64,000 bases of DNA from positions 806,001-870,000 of the forward strand of contig NZ_JAYEER010000001.1 of the NCBI RefSeq assembly GCF_034653355.1, read 5' to 3'. The translations under genes and the position numbers were made by a program. This DNA comes from Nitrospirillum sp034653355 (lineage in GTDB: Bacteria; Pseudomonadota; Alphaproteobacteria; Azospirillales; Azospirillaceae). This document shows, one piece after another, positions 26,891-35,795 of the stretch; positions within the stretch are counted from its first letter, which is position 1; the number at the start of each line of letters is the position of its first letter. The notes below the pieces were generated by a model. That model saw only the letters and a program-made list of their open reading frames with translations, had not been told where the DNA came from and did no database searches.

Positions 26891-27790
26891 TCAGCCGTAG
26901 GTCGCGCGCATGAAATCGGTGAAGACGCGCAGGGGCAGGGGCGTGTGCCGCTGCTTGGGATAACACAGGAAAAATCCGGGGAAGGCGCCCGACCATTCCT
27001 CCAGGATGGGCACCAACCGGCCGTCCTTGACGTAGGGCAGGATACGGTCCTCCAGCCACAAGGCGATGCCCACGCCCTGCAGGGCGGCGGCCAGCACCAT
27101 GCTGCGGTCGGTGACGATGATGGGGCCCTTCACCGCGACGGAGAACCAATCGCCCCCCGGTTCCTGGAATTCCCAATGGTAGATGCGGCCCGTCTCCGTC
27201 CAGCGCCAGTTGATGCAGGCGTGGTCCAGCAGGTCGCGCGGATGCTGGGGCACGCCGTGGCGGGCCAGGTACTCGGGGGTGGCGACGGCCACTTGGCGCA
27301 AACTGCCGCCCAACTTGATGGCCACCATGTCGTCGGAGATCATCTCGCCCAGGCGGATGCCCGCGTCGTACCCTTCCGCCACGATGTCGCGCACCACGTC
27401 ATCCACCGTGGTGTCCAGCACGATGTCGGGATAGGCCCGGTGGAATTCACCTAGGATGGGCGCCAGGAACCGCTCCGCCCCGACGCGGGAGGAGGTCAGG
27501 CGCAGGGTGCCGGCCGGCCGTTCGCGCAGGTCGTTCACGTCGGCGACGGCGGCCTCCAGTTCCTCCAGCACCGGTTTCAGCCGGGCGTAGAGGCGCGAAC
27601 CGGCATCGGTGACGGAAACGCTGCGCGTGGTGCGGTTCAGCAGGCGCACGCCCAGCCGTGCCTCCAAACCCCGAATGGTCTGGCTGAGCGCCGAGGGGGA
27701 GACGCTCAACTGCACCGCCGCCCGCGCGAAGGTGCCGTACGCCACGATGGTGGCGAACGCGCGTAGGTCGGCGAACTCACTGCCCCGCAT
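26891..27790 (-). CDS. LysR-family transcriptional regulator
   Basis: The 299-residue protein begins MRGSEFADLRAFATIVAYG with a LysR helix-turn-helix (AAVQLSVSPSALSQTIRGLEARLG) followed by LLNRTTRSVSVTDAG, then the effector domain with GYDAGIRLGEMISDDMVAIKL. This pattern places it in the large CrgA/DhcR-like LysR group. It is transcribed away from the MocR gene at 27962 and upstream of the SDR at 25924-26772, which it may regulate. The inducer is unknown. Confidence 0.87.
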   Translation of the reverse strand: MRGSEFADLRAFATIVAYGTFARAAVQLSVSPSALSQTIRGLEARLGVRLLNRTTRSVSVTDAGSRLYARLKPVLEELEAAVADVNDLRERPAGTLRLTSSRVGAERFLAPILGEFHRAYPDIVLDTTVDDVVRDIVAEGYDAGIRLGEMISDDMVAIKLGGSLRQVAVATPEYLARHGVPQHPRDLLDHACINWRWTETGRIYHWEFQEPGGDWFSVAVKGPIIVTDRSMVLAAALQGVGIALWLEDRILPYVKDGRLVPILEEWSGAFPGFFLCYPKQRHTPLPLRVFTDFMRATYG

Positions 27791-27893
27791 TCCGTCCCTT
27801 CCCCGACAGGATCATCGTCGGTTTTTTAGCATGGGCGCCGGCGTTGGCGCTGTGTCGACCGACACTAGGCGATGGGAATCATGGCATAAGGCG

Positions 27894-27943
27894 ATTGCAT
27901 GGCTTCATATACGGATTGTCCGCATACATGATGTCCATGCAAT
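27894..27943. promoter_or_regulatory. Nested inverted repeats in the LysR-MocR divergent region
   Basis: ATTGCATGG (27894-27902) and its exact complement CCATGCAAT (27935-27943) flank a second symmetric element, CGGA-TTG-TCCG (27912-27922), within 171 bases between divergent starts. The downstream arm ends 18 bases before the MocR ATG, a usual place for MocR autoregulation. Which regulator binds is unknown. Confidence 0.5.
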
Positions 27944-27961
27944 TGACGATGGGGAGGCGCC

Positions 27962-29380
27962 ATGCCCGACGATGACCTGTGGAAACCCCGTCTGGACGGC
28001 CGGGGCGGGCCTGTTTACCTGGCCATCGCCGACGCCATGGCCGCCGACATTGGTGCCGGCCGGCTGGTGCCCGGTGAGCGGCTACCCACCCAAAGGGCCT
28101 TGGCGGAGGCCCTGGGCATTGACCTCACCACCGTCACCCGCGCCTATGCGGAAGCGCGGCATCGCGGGCTGCTGTCGGGCGTGGTGGGGCGGGGCACCTT
28201 CATTTCCGATCGGGCGGCGGCGGACATGGCGCCCCTGACCCGGGGCGACATCGACATGTCCATGAACGTGCCGCCGCAGCCGCTGGCCCTGCTGCGCACC
28301 CATCTGGCCCAGGGGCTGGAGCGGCTGGTGCGGGCACCTGACCTGGGACGGCGCCTGGGCTACCGCGCCGCCGGCGGCGGCGCGACGGAACGCACCGCCG
28401 GAGCCGCCTGGTTGCGCCGCCGCTACACCGCCGCCGGGGTCGCCGCCGTCGCCAGCCCCCATGCCGACCGGGTGCTGGTGGCGCCGGGGGCGCAGGCGGC
28501 GCTGCATGCGCTCCTGTCCCTGCTGGCGCAGCGGGCCGACGTGGTGCTGGCGGAAACGCTCAGCTATCCCGGTTTCACCGCCATCGCGGCGCGCCTGGGG
28601 CTCAGGGTGGTGGCGGTTGCGTGCGACGGCGAAGGGCTGTTGCCCGACGCGGTGGAGGCCGCCTGCCGCAGCGGCGGCGCCCGCCTGCTGTATTGCACCC
28701 CCACCCACCACAATCCGACGACGGCGACGATGTCGGAAAGCCGGCGCCAGGCCCTGGCGGCCGTCATCCAGGCCCAGGGCCTGACGGTGGTGGAGGATGA
28801 CGCCTACGGCGCGCTGGCGGCCGCCCCCGGCACGCCGCTGGCGGCACTGGTCCCCGCCCAGGTCTGGCATGTGGCCACCCTGTCCAAATGCCTGACGCCG
28901 GCGCTGCGCACGGCGTACGTCGCCGCCCCCGACGCCATCCAGGCGGAGCGGTTCGAGGGCGTGCTGCGCACCCAGATGCAGATGCCCTCGCCCCTGGCCG
29001 CCGGCCTGGCGGCGGACTGGATCCTGGACGGCACCGCCGCCACCCTGGCCGAGGCCATCCGGACGGAGGCCGCGGCGCGCCAGCGGCTGGCGGCGGAGCT
29101 GCTGCCCCCGGGCGGCTACCAGGCCCAGCCCGACAGCCTGCACCTGTGGCTCAGCCTGCCGCCCGACTGGACGCCCCACGCCTTCGTCCAGCGCGCCGCC
29201 CGCACCGGCCTGACCCTGGTGGCGGGCGACGCTTTCCTCTCCACCGACACCCCGGTGCCCGCCGCCGTGCGCCTGGCCCTGGGCGCCGCCCCCGACACGG
29301 CGTCGCTGAAGGGCGCGCTCATCCGCGTGGCTGGCCTGCTGGCGGGCCCCAAGGGGGGCGGCGCGCCGGGGGTCATCTAG
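27962..29380 (+). CDS. MocR-type regulator (GntR DNA-binding domain fused to aminotransferase fold)
   Basis: The 472-residue protein has an N-terminal GntR winged helix (VYLAIADAMAADIGAGRLVPGERLPTQ, LGIDLTTVTRAYAEA) and, from about residue 95, a fold type I aminotransferase domain with the PLP lysine in TLSKCLTPALR and the aspartate in VVEDDAYGAL. MocR proteins bind PLP and an amine or amino acid to control vitamin B6, GABA, ectoine or transporter genes. The strong GGGGAGG site fixes the ATG at 27962. No typical target gene is adjacent: upstream is a LysR, downstream a convergent sugar dehydrogenase. It may control a distant gene or the promoter region it shares. Confidence 0.9.
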   Translation: MPDDDLWKPRLDGRGGPVYLAIADAMAADIGAGRLVPGERLPTQRALAEALGIDLTTVTRAYAEARHRGLLSGVVGRGTFISDRAAADMAPLTRGDIDMSMNVPPQPLALLRTHLAQGLERLVRAPDLGRRLGYRAAGGGATERTAGAAWLRRRYTAAGVAAVASPHADRVLVAPGAQAALHALLSLLAQRADVVLAETLSYPGFTAIAARLGLRVVAVACDGEGLLPDAVEAACRSGGARLLYCTPTHHNPTTATMSESRRQALAAVIQAQGLTVVEDDAYGALAAAPGTPLAALVPAQVWHVATLSKCLTPALRTAYVAAPDAIQAERFEGVLRTQMQMPSPLAAGLAADWILDGTAATLAEAIRTEAAARQRLAAELLPPGGYQAQPDSLHLWLSLPPDWTPHAFVQRAARTGLTLVAGDAFLSTDTPVPAAVRLALGAAPDTASLKGALIRVAGLLAGPKGGGAPGVI

Positions 29381-29402
29381 CGGCGCCCGGCCGACCGTGG
29401 GC

Positions 29403-30257
29403 TTAACTAAAACTGCGGCCCCCATCCACCACCAGCGACTGCCCGGTCATCATGGACGAGGCGCGCGAGGCCAGGAACAGCACGGCGCTGGCGATGTCCT
29501 CGCCTGACAGGGGGCGCTTCAGGCATTGGGCGGCCAGGGTTTCGGCCAGGGCCTCCGGCGTCACCCACAGGCGCTGCTGCCGTTCCGTCATGACCCAGCC
29601 GGGGACCACCGTGTTGACGCGGATGCCCTCGGGCCCGAACTCGCGGGCCAGCGCCCGGGTCAGGCCGGTGACGCCAGCCTTGGCCGCGACATAGGCCGGA
29701 TAGCCCGCCAGTCCCAGATTGTGCGCGGTGGAGCCCAGGTTGACGATGGCGCCGCCGCCGGCGGCCTTCATGCCCGGCGCCACGGCCTGGGCCAGGAAGA
29801 ACTGTGGCCGCAGGTTGATGGCCATGTTGTCGTCCCACTCCGCCACCGTGAAGTCGGCGGTGGCGTGGCGGTCGTCGCGGGCGGCGTTGTTGACCAACAC
29901 CTCGAAGGCGCCCATCTGCGCCTCCGCCTCACGCACCTTGGCCTGCAGCGCCTCCACGTCGCGCAGGTCGCAGCGCAGGAAGACGGGGCGCTGGCCCGTC
30001 GCGACCTCCACCGCCTGCACCAAGGTCATGGCGGACTGTTCGCGCAGCGCGATGAAGGCGACGCGGCAACCCTGGGCCGCGAAGGCGTAGGTGAGATAGG
30101 CGCCGATGCCCGACCCGCCGCCGCTGATCAGCACGGCTTTGCCCGCCAGGTCGCCATACACGGGATAAAGGTGCTGGGTGACGCCTTCCGGGGCGCCGGG
30201 CGGCGGCTCTTCCGGCGTATCGATGGGGCCGGTGGCGGGCTGGTTGCTGTCGGGCAT
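29403..30257 (-). CDS. SDR-family sugar 1-dehydrogenase (XylB-like; probable D-galactose 1-dehydrogenase)
   Basis: The 284-residue SDR carries ISGGGSGIGAYL as the NAD(P) motif, NNAARDDRH (very like the NAGNDDRH of Caulobacter D-xylose 1-dehydrogenase), NLGSTAHNLG with the catalytic serine and YVAAK as the YxxxK pair, plus the VVDGG end of family. These enzymes oxidise aldoses at C1 to lactones. Here it lies divergently from a dehydratase-kinase-aldolase operon whose kinase and aldolase are of the galactonate type, so D-galactose (or D-fucose) is the likeliest substrate; L-arabinose remains possible. The extended, Pro-rich N-terminus of about 38 residues is longer than usual. Confidence 0.82.
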   Translation of the reverse strand: MPDSNQPATGPIDTPEEPPPGAPEGVTQHLYPVYGDLAGKAVLISGGGSGIGAYLTYAFAAQGCRVAFIALREQSAMTLVQAVEVATGQRPVFLRCDLRDVEALQAKVREAEAQMGAFEVLVNNAARDDRHATADFTVAEWDDNMAINLRPQFFLAQAVAPGMKAAGGGAIVNLGSTAHNLGLAGYPAYVAAKAGVTGLTRALAREFGPEGIRVNTVVPGWVMTERQQRLWVTPEALAETLAAQCLKRPLSGEDIASAVLFLASRASSMMTGQSLVVDGGRSFS

Positions 30258-30682
30258 GGGATGCCTTCCTTGAGCGTTGGCCCCATGAGCGTCAGGTCAT
30301 GGGCGGCCGGGTCAGGAAGGATAGTTAGAACGGCGCCACCGGGGCCGCAATTCCCTATGGCACCAAATCCCCTTTACAGGGCGTATTTTTGTCCGATAAA
30401 TCATATCAAGAACCGGAGGCTGGACGCCGGGTCGCGGGCTCGTGCCATGACGGTCACGATACCGCGAACCATGCGCCGCGACCTCCTATCATAACGACAT
30501 TGGGTGGGGAAATGGCGGGTGCGGGCACTTTCGGCGCCACACCATCCGCCGCCGCGGGGCGACCGGGTGACTTGGGCGCCCAGGCCACGACCAGGCCTGG
30601 GCCCGCAAGGGTCCGGCCATCCATCACCCCCATCCGGTGCCAAGGACCCGGGGCCGCTCCAGGCCCCGAGGTGGACGGTGGG
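30258..30682. promoter_or_regulatory. Divergent control region with two leader hairpins
   Basis: This gap drives the sugar dehydrogenase leftwards and the catabolic operon rightwards. The stretch 30385-30412 (TTTTTGTCCGATAAATCATA and on) is the only AT-rich part and is the likely promoter/operator for the FadR-type regulator. Downstream, two GC-rich hairpins lie in the future leader: CCCAGGCC/GGCCTGGG (30579-30601, seven-base loop) and CGGGGCC/GGCCCCG (30649-30668), the latter 15 bases before the dehydratase start. The frame of the dehydratase is open across this region, but those residues have no family similarity. Confidence 0.45.
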
Positions 30683-32419
30683 ATGATGACCGACGACGGC
30701 AAGCGGACGTTACGCAGCGCGCACAGCTATGGGAAACTGGACCGCGACGGGTTCATCCACCGCAGCTGGATGAAGAACCAGGGCCTGCCCGGCGACGTGT
30801 TCGACGGCCGCCCGGTCATCGGCATCTGCAACACCTGGTCGGAACTGACCCCCTGCAATTCCCACCTGCGCGAGGTGGCGGAGCATGTGAAGCGCGGCGT
30901 GTGGGAGGCCGGCGGCCTGCCGGTGGAATTCCCCGCCATGTCGCTGGGCGAGACGCAGATGCGCCCCACCGCCATGCTGTTCCGCAACCTGCTGGCCATG
31001 GAGGTCGAGGAATTGATCCGCGGCAACCCCATCGACGGCGTGGTGCTGCTGGGCGGCTGCGACAAGACCACCCCGGGCCAGATCATGGGGGCGGCCAGCG
31101 TCGACCTGCCCACCATGGTCATCTCCTCCGGCCCGATGCTGAACGGCAAGTACCGCGGCAAGGACATCGGCTCCGGCACCGACGTGTGGAAGTTCAGCGA
31201 GGCGGTGCGCGCCGGCGAGATGACGCTGAAGGACTTCATGGGGGCGGAGGCCGGCATGTCCCGCTCGCCCGGCACCTGCATGACCATGGGCACCGCCTCC
31301 ACCATGGCTTGCCTGATCGAGGCCATGGGCCTGTCGCTGCCCTTCAACGGCACGCTGCCGGCCATGGACGCCCGCCGCCGCGCCATGGCGCATGAGACGG
31401 GCCGCCGCATCGTCGCCATGGTCAAGGACGACGTGAAGCCGTCGCACATCCTGACCCGCGCCGCGTTCGAGAACGCCATCCGTGTGCACGCCGCCATCGG
31501 CGGGTCCACCAACGCCGTGGTGCACCTGCTGGCCCTGGCCGGCCGCGTGGGCGTGGAACTGTCGCTGGAGGATTTCGACGCCTTGAGCGCCGATATCCCC
31601 CTGCTGGTGGACCTGCAGCCGTCGGGCCGGTACCTGATGGAGGATTTCCACTACGCCGGCGCGCTGCCGGGTCTGATGACCAAGATCAAGGACAAGCTGA
31701 ACCTGGACGCCGTCACCGTCGGCGGCATGACCATCGGCGACATCGTGGCCGAGGGCGAGGTCTACAACGACGAGGTCATCCGCCCCATGGCCAACCCGGT
31801 GAAGCCCGTCTCGGGTATCTGGGTGCTGCGCGGCAACCTGGCGCCCGATGGGGCGGTGATGAAGCCCAACGCCGCCTCGCCCGAGCTGCTGACCCATCGC
31901 GGCCGCGCCGTGGTGTTCGACACCATCGAGGACTTCAAGGCCCGCATCGACGATCCGGCGCTGGAGGTGGACGAAACCTCCATGCTGGTGTTGCGCGGCT
32001 GTGGCCCGAAAGGGTATCCCGGCATGCCGGAAGTGGGCAACATGCCCCTGCCGCCCAAGCTGCTGGCCAAGGGGGTCAAGGATATGGTGCGCATCTCCGA
32101 CGCCCGCATGAGCGGCACGGCCTTCGGCACCGTGGTGCTGCACGTCGCCCCTGAATCCACCGCCGGCGGGCCGCTGGCCCTGGTGCGCACGGGCGATGAG
32201 ATCGAGCTGAACGGCCCCAACCGCAGCCTGAGCCTGCTGGTGGATGAGGCCGAGCTGGCCCGCCGCCGGGCCGAGCTGGCGGCCCGGCCCGCCGCCCCCA
32301 TCCCGGCGCGCGGCTACTACCGCCTGCATGTCGAGCATGTGATGCAGGCCGATAAGGGCTGCGATCTGGATTTCCTGGTGGGCGCCAGCGGCGACCGCGT
32401 CACGCGGGAGTCCCACTGA
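30683..32419 (+). CDS. IlvD/Edd-family sugar-acid dehydratase (galactonate/arabinonate type)
   Basis: The 578-residue enzyme has the IlvD/Edd signatures: GICNTWSELTPCNSH, LGGCDKTTPGQIMGA with an iron-sulfur cysteine, GTCMTMGTASTMAC with another, IGGSTNAVVHLLA, and RISDARMSGTAFG near the C-terminus. Proteins with the TWSELTPCNSHLR pattern dehydrate pentonates and hexonates (L-arabinonate dehydratase and relatives). In this operon the expected product is 2-keto-3-deoxy-galactonate, used by the next two genes. GGTGGG precedes the start; ATGs at 30683 and 30686 are adjacent alternatives. The kinase gene begins one base after its stop. Confidence 0.9.
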   Translation: MMTDDGKRTLRSAHSYGKLDRDGFIHRSWMKNQGLPGDVFDGRPVIGICNTWSELTPCNSHLREVAEHVKRGVWEAGGLPVEFPAMSLGETQMRPTAMLFRNLLAMEVEELIRGNPIDGVVLLGGCDKTTPGQIMGAASVDLPTMVISSGPMLNGKYRGKDIGSGTDVWKFSEAVRAGEMTLKDFMGAEAGMSRSPGTCMTMGTASTMACLIEAMGLSLPFNGTLPAMDARRRAMAHETGRRIVAMVKDDVKPSHILTRAAFENAIRVHAAIGGSTNAVVHLLALAGRVGVELSLEDFDALSADIPLLVDLQPSGRYLMEDFHYAGALPGLMTKIKDKLNLDAVTVGGMTIGDIVAEGEVYNDEVIRPMANPVKPVSGIWVLRGNLAPDGAVMKPNAASPELLTHRGRAVVFDTIEDFKARIDDPALEVDETSMLVLRGCGPKGYPGMPEVGNMPLPPKLLAKGVKDMVRISDARMSGTAFGTVVLHVAPESTAGGPLALVRTGDEIELNGPNRSLSLLVDEAELARRRAELAARPAAPIPARGYYRLHVEHVMQADKGCDLDFLVGASGDRVTRESH

Positions 32420-32420
32420 C

Positions 32421-33350
32421 ATGGCGGCACCCGTCTTCATCGCCGGCGACTGGGGCACCAGCAACCTGCGCCTGTCGCTGGTTGACGCGGACGGCGCCGT
32501 GCTGGGCACCCGCACCGGTCCCGGGGCCGCCGCCGTGCCGGCGGGCGGCTTCCCCGACACGGTGCGCGGCCTGCTGGCCGATTGGGATGCCGCCCACGGC
32601 CGCCTGCCCCTGCTGCTGTGCGGCATGGTGGGGTCCACCCTGGGCTGGGTGGAGGTGCCCTACGCCGCCGCCCCGGCGGGGGCTGGGGAGATCGCCGGGC
32701 ATCTGCAGCGCATCGATCTTGACGGACGGCCCGTCTATATCGCGCCGGGCGTGAAGGGCACCAACCTGCAGGGCGCCCCCGACGTCATGCGGGGGGAGGA
32801 AACCCAAGTGCTGGGTGCCCTCATCACCCGTCCGGCTCTCGCCACCGGCGACCACCTGCTGTGCCTGCCCGGCACCCATTCCAAGTGGGTGGATTTGTCG
32901 GACGGCCGCATCACCGGCTTCACCACCGCCATGTCGGGCGAGATCTACGCCTTGTTGTCCAAGCACAGCACCCTGGCGCGCGGGGCGGCCGAATGGGACG
33001 GCACGCCGGACGCCGGTTTCCGCCAGGGCCTGGCCCGGGTGGCCGAGGCGGGCGCCGACGTCCTGCATCTGCTGTTCGAGACGCGCGCCCGCCAGATGGC
33101 GGGTGTCCTGACCCCTGAGGATGCCTTGGGCTTCCTGTCCGGCCTGGTCATCGGCGGCGACGTGGCCGCCACCCTGGCCCGGCACCGGGCGCTGGGCCGG
33201 CCGGCGCCCGCGCGGGTCGTCCTGGTGGGCGCGCCGGCGCTGAACACCCTATATACCCTGGCATTGGCCAGCCACGGCGTGGCCGCCCTGGCGCTGAACG
33301 GCGCCGAGCAATCCACCGCCGGCCTGCTGGCCTATTTCCGCCGTTTGTGA
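32421..33350 (+). CDS. dgoK: 2-dehydro-3-deoxygalactonokinase
   Basis: The 309-residue protein matches DgoK through the N-terminal phosphate-binding motif IAGDWGTSNLRL, the central CGMVGSTLGW, the LPGTHSKWV segment and the late DALGFLSGLVIGGDV block, which is characteristic of this kinase. It phosphorylates 2-keto-3-deoxy-galactonate with ATP at C6. It follows the dehydratase with one base between stop and ATG, and the aldolase gene follows at 33391, so the three are co-translated steps of the same route. This gene is the strongest evidence that the pathway is of the galactonate (De Ley-Doudoroff) type. Confidence 0.93.
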   Translation: MAAPVFIAGDWGTSNLRLSLVDADGAVLGTRTGPGAAAVPAGGFPDTVRGLLADWDAAHGRLPLLLCGMVGSTLGWVEVPYAAAPAGAGEIAGHLQRIDLDGRPVYIAPGVKGTNLQGAPDVMRGEETQVLGALITRPALATGDHLLCLPGTHSKWVDLSDGRITGFTTAMSGEIYALLSKHSTLARGAAEWDGTPDAGFRQGLARVAEAGADVLHLLFETRARQMAGVLTPEDALGFLSGLVIGGDVAATLARHRALGRPAPARVVLVGAPALNTLYTLALASHGVAALALNGAEQSTAGLLAYFRRL

Positions 33351-33390
33351 AGGGCCGCCTGTGAAGGGCCCCCCTGTGAAGGAACGCGTC

Positions 33391-34020
33391 ATGACCGAAG
33401 CCTGGTTGAAGCACATGCCCGTGGTGGCCATCCTGCGTGGAGTGACGCCCGATGAGGTGGTGGCCGTGGCCTGCACCCTGCACGACGCGGGCATCCGCGC
33501 CATCGAGGTGCCGCTGAACTCGCCGGAGCCGCTGCGGAGCATCGAGCGGCTGGTGCAGACCTTCGGCGACGACTGCCTGGTGGGCGCGGGCACCGTGCTG
33601 TCGCCGGACAAGGTGGACGCGGTGCGCGCGGTGGGTGGTCAGCTGATCGTCTCGCCCAATGTCGACGTTTCCGTCATCGCCCGCACCGTGGCGCTGGACA
33701 TGGTGTCCATGCCCGGCTTCTCGACGGGGACCGAAGCCTTCGCCGCCATCGGCGCCGGCGCCCGCCACCTGAAGCTGTTCCCGGCCAGCAGCCACGCCCC
33801 GGGGCATGTGAAGGCGCTGAAGGCCGTGCTGCCGGCCGACGTCGCCGTCTACGCCGTGGGTGGCGTGACGGCCGCCAACCTGCAGCCGTGGGTCGATGCC
33901 GGCGTCACCGGCTTCGGCTCCGGCGGCGACCTGTACAAGCCGGGCGTGGATTTGGGTGAGATGGCGAACCGCGCCGCCAGCTTGGTGGCCGCCGTGCGCG
34001 CCGCGCTGAAGCTCTCGTAA
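33391..34020 (+). CDS. dgoA: 2-dehydro-3-deoxy-6-phosphogalactonate aldolase
   Basis: The 209-residue class I aldolase starts MTEAWLKHMPVVAILRGV, with the general-base Glu in AIEVPLNSPEPL, the GAGTVLSPDKVDAV glycine loop and the Schiff-base Lys in HLKLFPAS. The RxEVPLNSPxPL form is typical of KDPGal aldolase as opposed to the KDPG enzyme (IEVTLRT). It splits KDPGal into pyruvate and glyceraldehyde 3-phosphate. GAAGGA precedes the ATG at 33391; an upstream in-frame GTG at 33361 is less likely. It closes the enzymatic core of the operon and is separated from the transporter by about 200 bases. Confidence 0.93.
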   Translation: MTEAWLKHMPVVAILRGVTPDEVVAVACTLHDAGIRAIEVPLNSPEPLRSIERLVQTFGDDCLVGAGTVLSPDKVDAVRAVGGQLIVSPNVDVSVIARTVALDMVSMPGFSTGTEAFAAIGAGARHLKLFPASSHAPGHVKALKAVLPADVAVYAVGGVTAANLQPWVDAGVTGFGSGGDLYKPGVDLGEMANRAASLVAAVRAALKLS

Positions 34021-34061
34021 AGTCTGGTACAAGAACCCGCCACCGATCTTCGGCGGCGATA

Positions 34062-34077
34062 GGACGCGACCGCGTCC
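34062..34077. promoter_or_regulatory. Inverted repeat GGACGCG-AC-CGCGTCC
   Basis: This perfect 7+7 inverted repeat lies 41 bases after the aldolase stop and about 150 before the symporter start. It can extend with flanking CGGC/GCCG. It may be a weak terminator or a processing hairpin that lowers transporter expression; the rest of the 208-base gap shows nothing clear. Confidence 0.4.
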
Positions 34078-34228
34078 GCCGGAAGTTTCCGGGGAACGCG
34101 GTGGACTGGAAACTGAGGAAGCCCTTAAGGCCGCTTCGCGGCCGTGGAAAACCTGGGCCGGCCGGATGGCCGCGCCCGGCGACTGAGGGGGCCTTGAAAA
34201 GGCCAAATAACATAAGGGGGGTACGCCG

Positions 34229-35794
34229 ATGGGTTTGGCGACGCTTGATATTGCGGTGCTGGGGTTCTACGCCGTGTTCATTTTCCTGCTGGCCCAGTGG
34301 GTGTCGCGGGAAAAGGTCGGCCATGAGAAGAACGCCAAGGATTATTTCCTGGCCGGCCGGTCGCTGCCCTGGTGGGCCATCGGCGCCTCCCTCATCGCCG
34401 CCAACATCTCGGCGGAGCAGATCATCGGCATGGCGGGCTCCGGTTACGCCATCGGCCTCGCCATCTCCTGCTATGAATGGATGGCGGCGCTGACCCTGAT
34501 CATCGTGGGCAAGTACTTCCTGCCCATCTTCCTGGAAAACCAGATCTACACCATGCCCCAGTTCCTGGAGCAGCGGTACGGGTCCAGCGTGCGCCTGACG
34601 CTGGCCGTGTTCTGGCTGGGCGTCTACGTCTTCGTCAACCTGGCCTCCATCCTGTGGCTGGGCTCCATCGCCGTGCACGCCGTGGCGGGGGTGGACCAGA
34701 TGTACGCCCTGATCGCCCTGGGCCTGTTCGCCTGCGCCTACTCCCTGTTCGGTGGGCTGAAGGCGGTGGCGCTGACCGACATCGTGCAGGTGGGCCTGCT
34801 GGTCATGGGCGGGCTGATCATCAGCTACCTGGCCCTGAACCAGATCGCCGACGGCCAGGGCGTGGTGGCCGGCTTCCACCAACTGGCGGCCAACGTGCCG
34901 GAGAAGTTCAAGCTGATCCTCACCAAGGACAGCCCCTTCTACAAGGACCTGCCCGGCATCTCCGTCTTGGTGGGCGGTCTATGGGTCATGAACGTGTCCT
35001 ATTGGGGCTTCAATCAGTACATCATCCAGCGCGCCCTGGCTGCCAAGTCGGTGCGCGAGGCGCAGCGCGGCGTGGTCTTCGCCGCCTTCCTGAAGCTGCT
35101 GATGCCGGTCATCATCGTGCTGCCGGGCCTGGCCGCCGTGATGCTGATCCCGGGCCTGCCGGTGCCTGACCAGGCCTATCCGGAACTGATGAAGATGCTG
35201 CCCACGGGCCTGAAGGGCCTGGTGTTCGCGGCCCTGGTCGCGGCCATCGTCGCGTCGTTGGCGTCCAAGATCAACAGCGTGGCCACCATCTTCACCCTGG
35301 ACCTCTACGCCCACATCAAGACGAACGCGTCCCAGCATCATCTGGTGGCCGTGGGCCGCGTCGTCAGCGTGGTGGCGGTGCTGATCGGCATCGTGGTGGC
35401 GAAGCCCCTGCTGGGTAACTTCGATCAGGCTTTCCAGTACATCCAGGAATTCACCGGCTTCTTCACGCCGGGCATCTGCGTCATCTTCCTGCTGGGTATG
35501 TTCTGGGCCCGCGCCAGCGCCGCCGGCGCCCTGACCGCCGCCATCGGGTCCGCCGTGCTGTCGCTGGCCTTCAAGATCTGGTTGCCGGCGCTGCCCTTCA
35601 TGGACCGCGTGGGCGTCGTGTTCCTGTTGTGCCTGGCCGGCGCGGTGCTGGTGTCGCTGGCGGCCCCGGCCGCCATCCCGGGTCAGATCAAAGTCAAGCT
35701 GAAGGGCATCGATTATTCCACCACCACCGGCTTCAACATCGCGGCCCTGGTGGTACTGGTCGTCCTGTCCGCCCTCTACATCACCTGGTGGTAA
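34229..35794 (+). CDS. Sodium:solute symporter, SGLT-type sugar transporter
   Basis: The 521-residue membrane protein has about 14 hydrophobic segments of the SSS family. FLAGRSLPWWAIGASL, ISAEQIIGMAGSGYAIGLAI and SYWGFNQYIIQRALAA closely follow the Vibrio galactose symporter vSGLT, including the SAEQ segment of the sugar site. It imports an aldose, most likely galactose, with sodium. GGGGGG lies before the ATG at 34229. The lactonase gene begins one base after its stop. The vSGLT resemblance agrees with a galactose assignment for the whole cluster. Confidence 0.9.
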   Translation: MGLATLDIAVLGFYAVFIFLLAQWVSREKVGHEKNAKDYFLAGRSLPWWAIGASLIAANISAEQIIGMAGSGYAIGLAISCYEWMAALTLIIVGKYFLPIFLENQIYTMPQFLEQRYGSSVRLTLAVFWLGVYVFVNLASILWLGSIAVHAVAGVDQMYALIALGLFACAYSLFGGLKAVALTDIVQVGLLVMGGLIISYLALNQIADGQGVVAGFHQLAANVPEKFKLILTKDSPFYKDLPGISVLVGGLWVMNVSYWGFNQYIIQRALAAKSVREAQRGVVFAAFLKLLMPVIIVLPGLAAVMLIPGLPVPDQAYPELMKMLPTGLKGLVFAALVAAIVASLASKINSVATIFTLDLYAHIKTNASQHHLVAVGRVVSVVAVLIGIVVAKPLLGNFDQAFQYIQEFTGFFTPGICVIFLLGMFWARASAAGALTAAIGSAVLSLAFKIWLPALPFMDRVGVVFLLCLAGAVLVSLAAPAAIPGQIKVKLKGIDYSTTTGFNIAALVVLVVLSALYITWW

Positions 35795-35795
35795 A

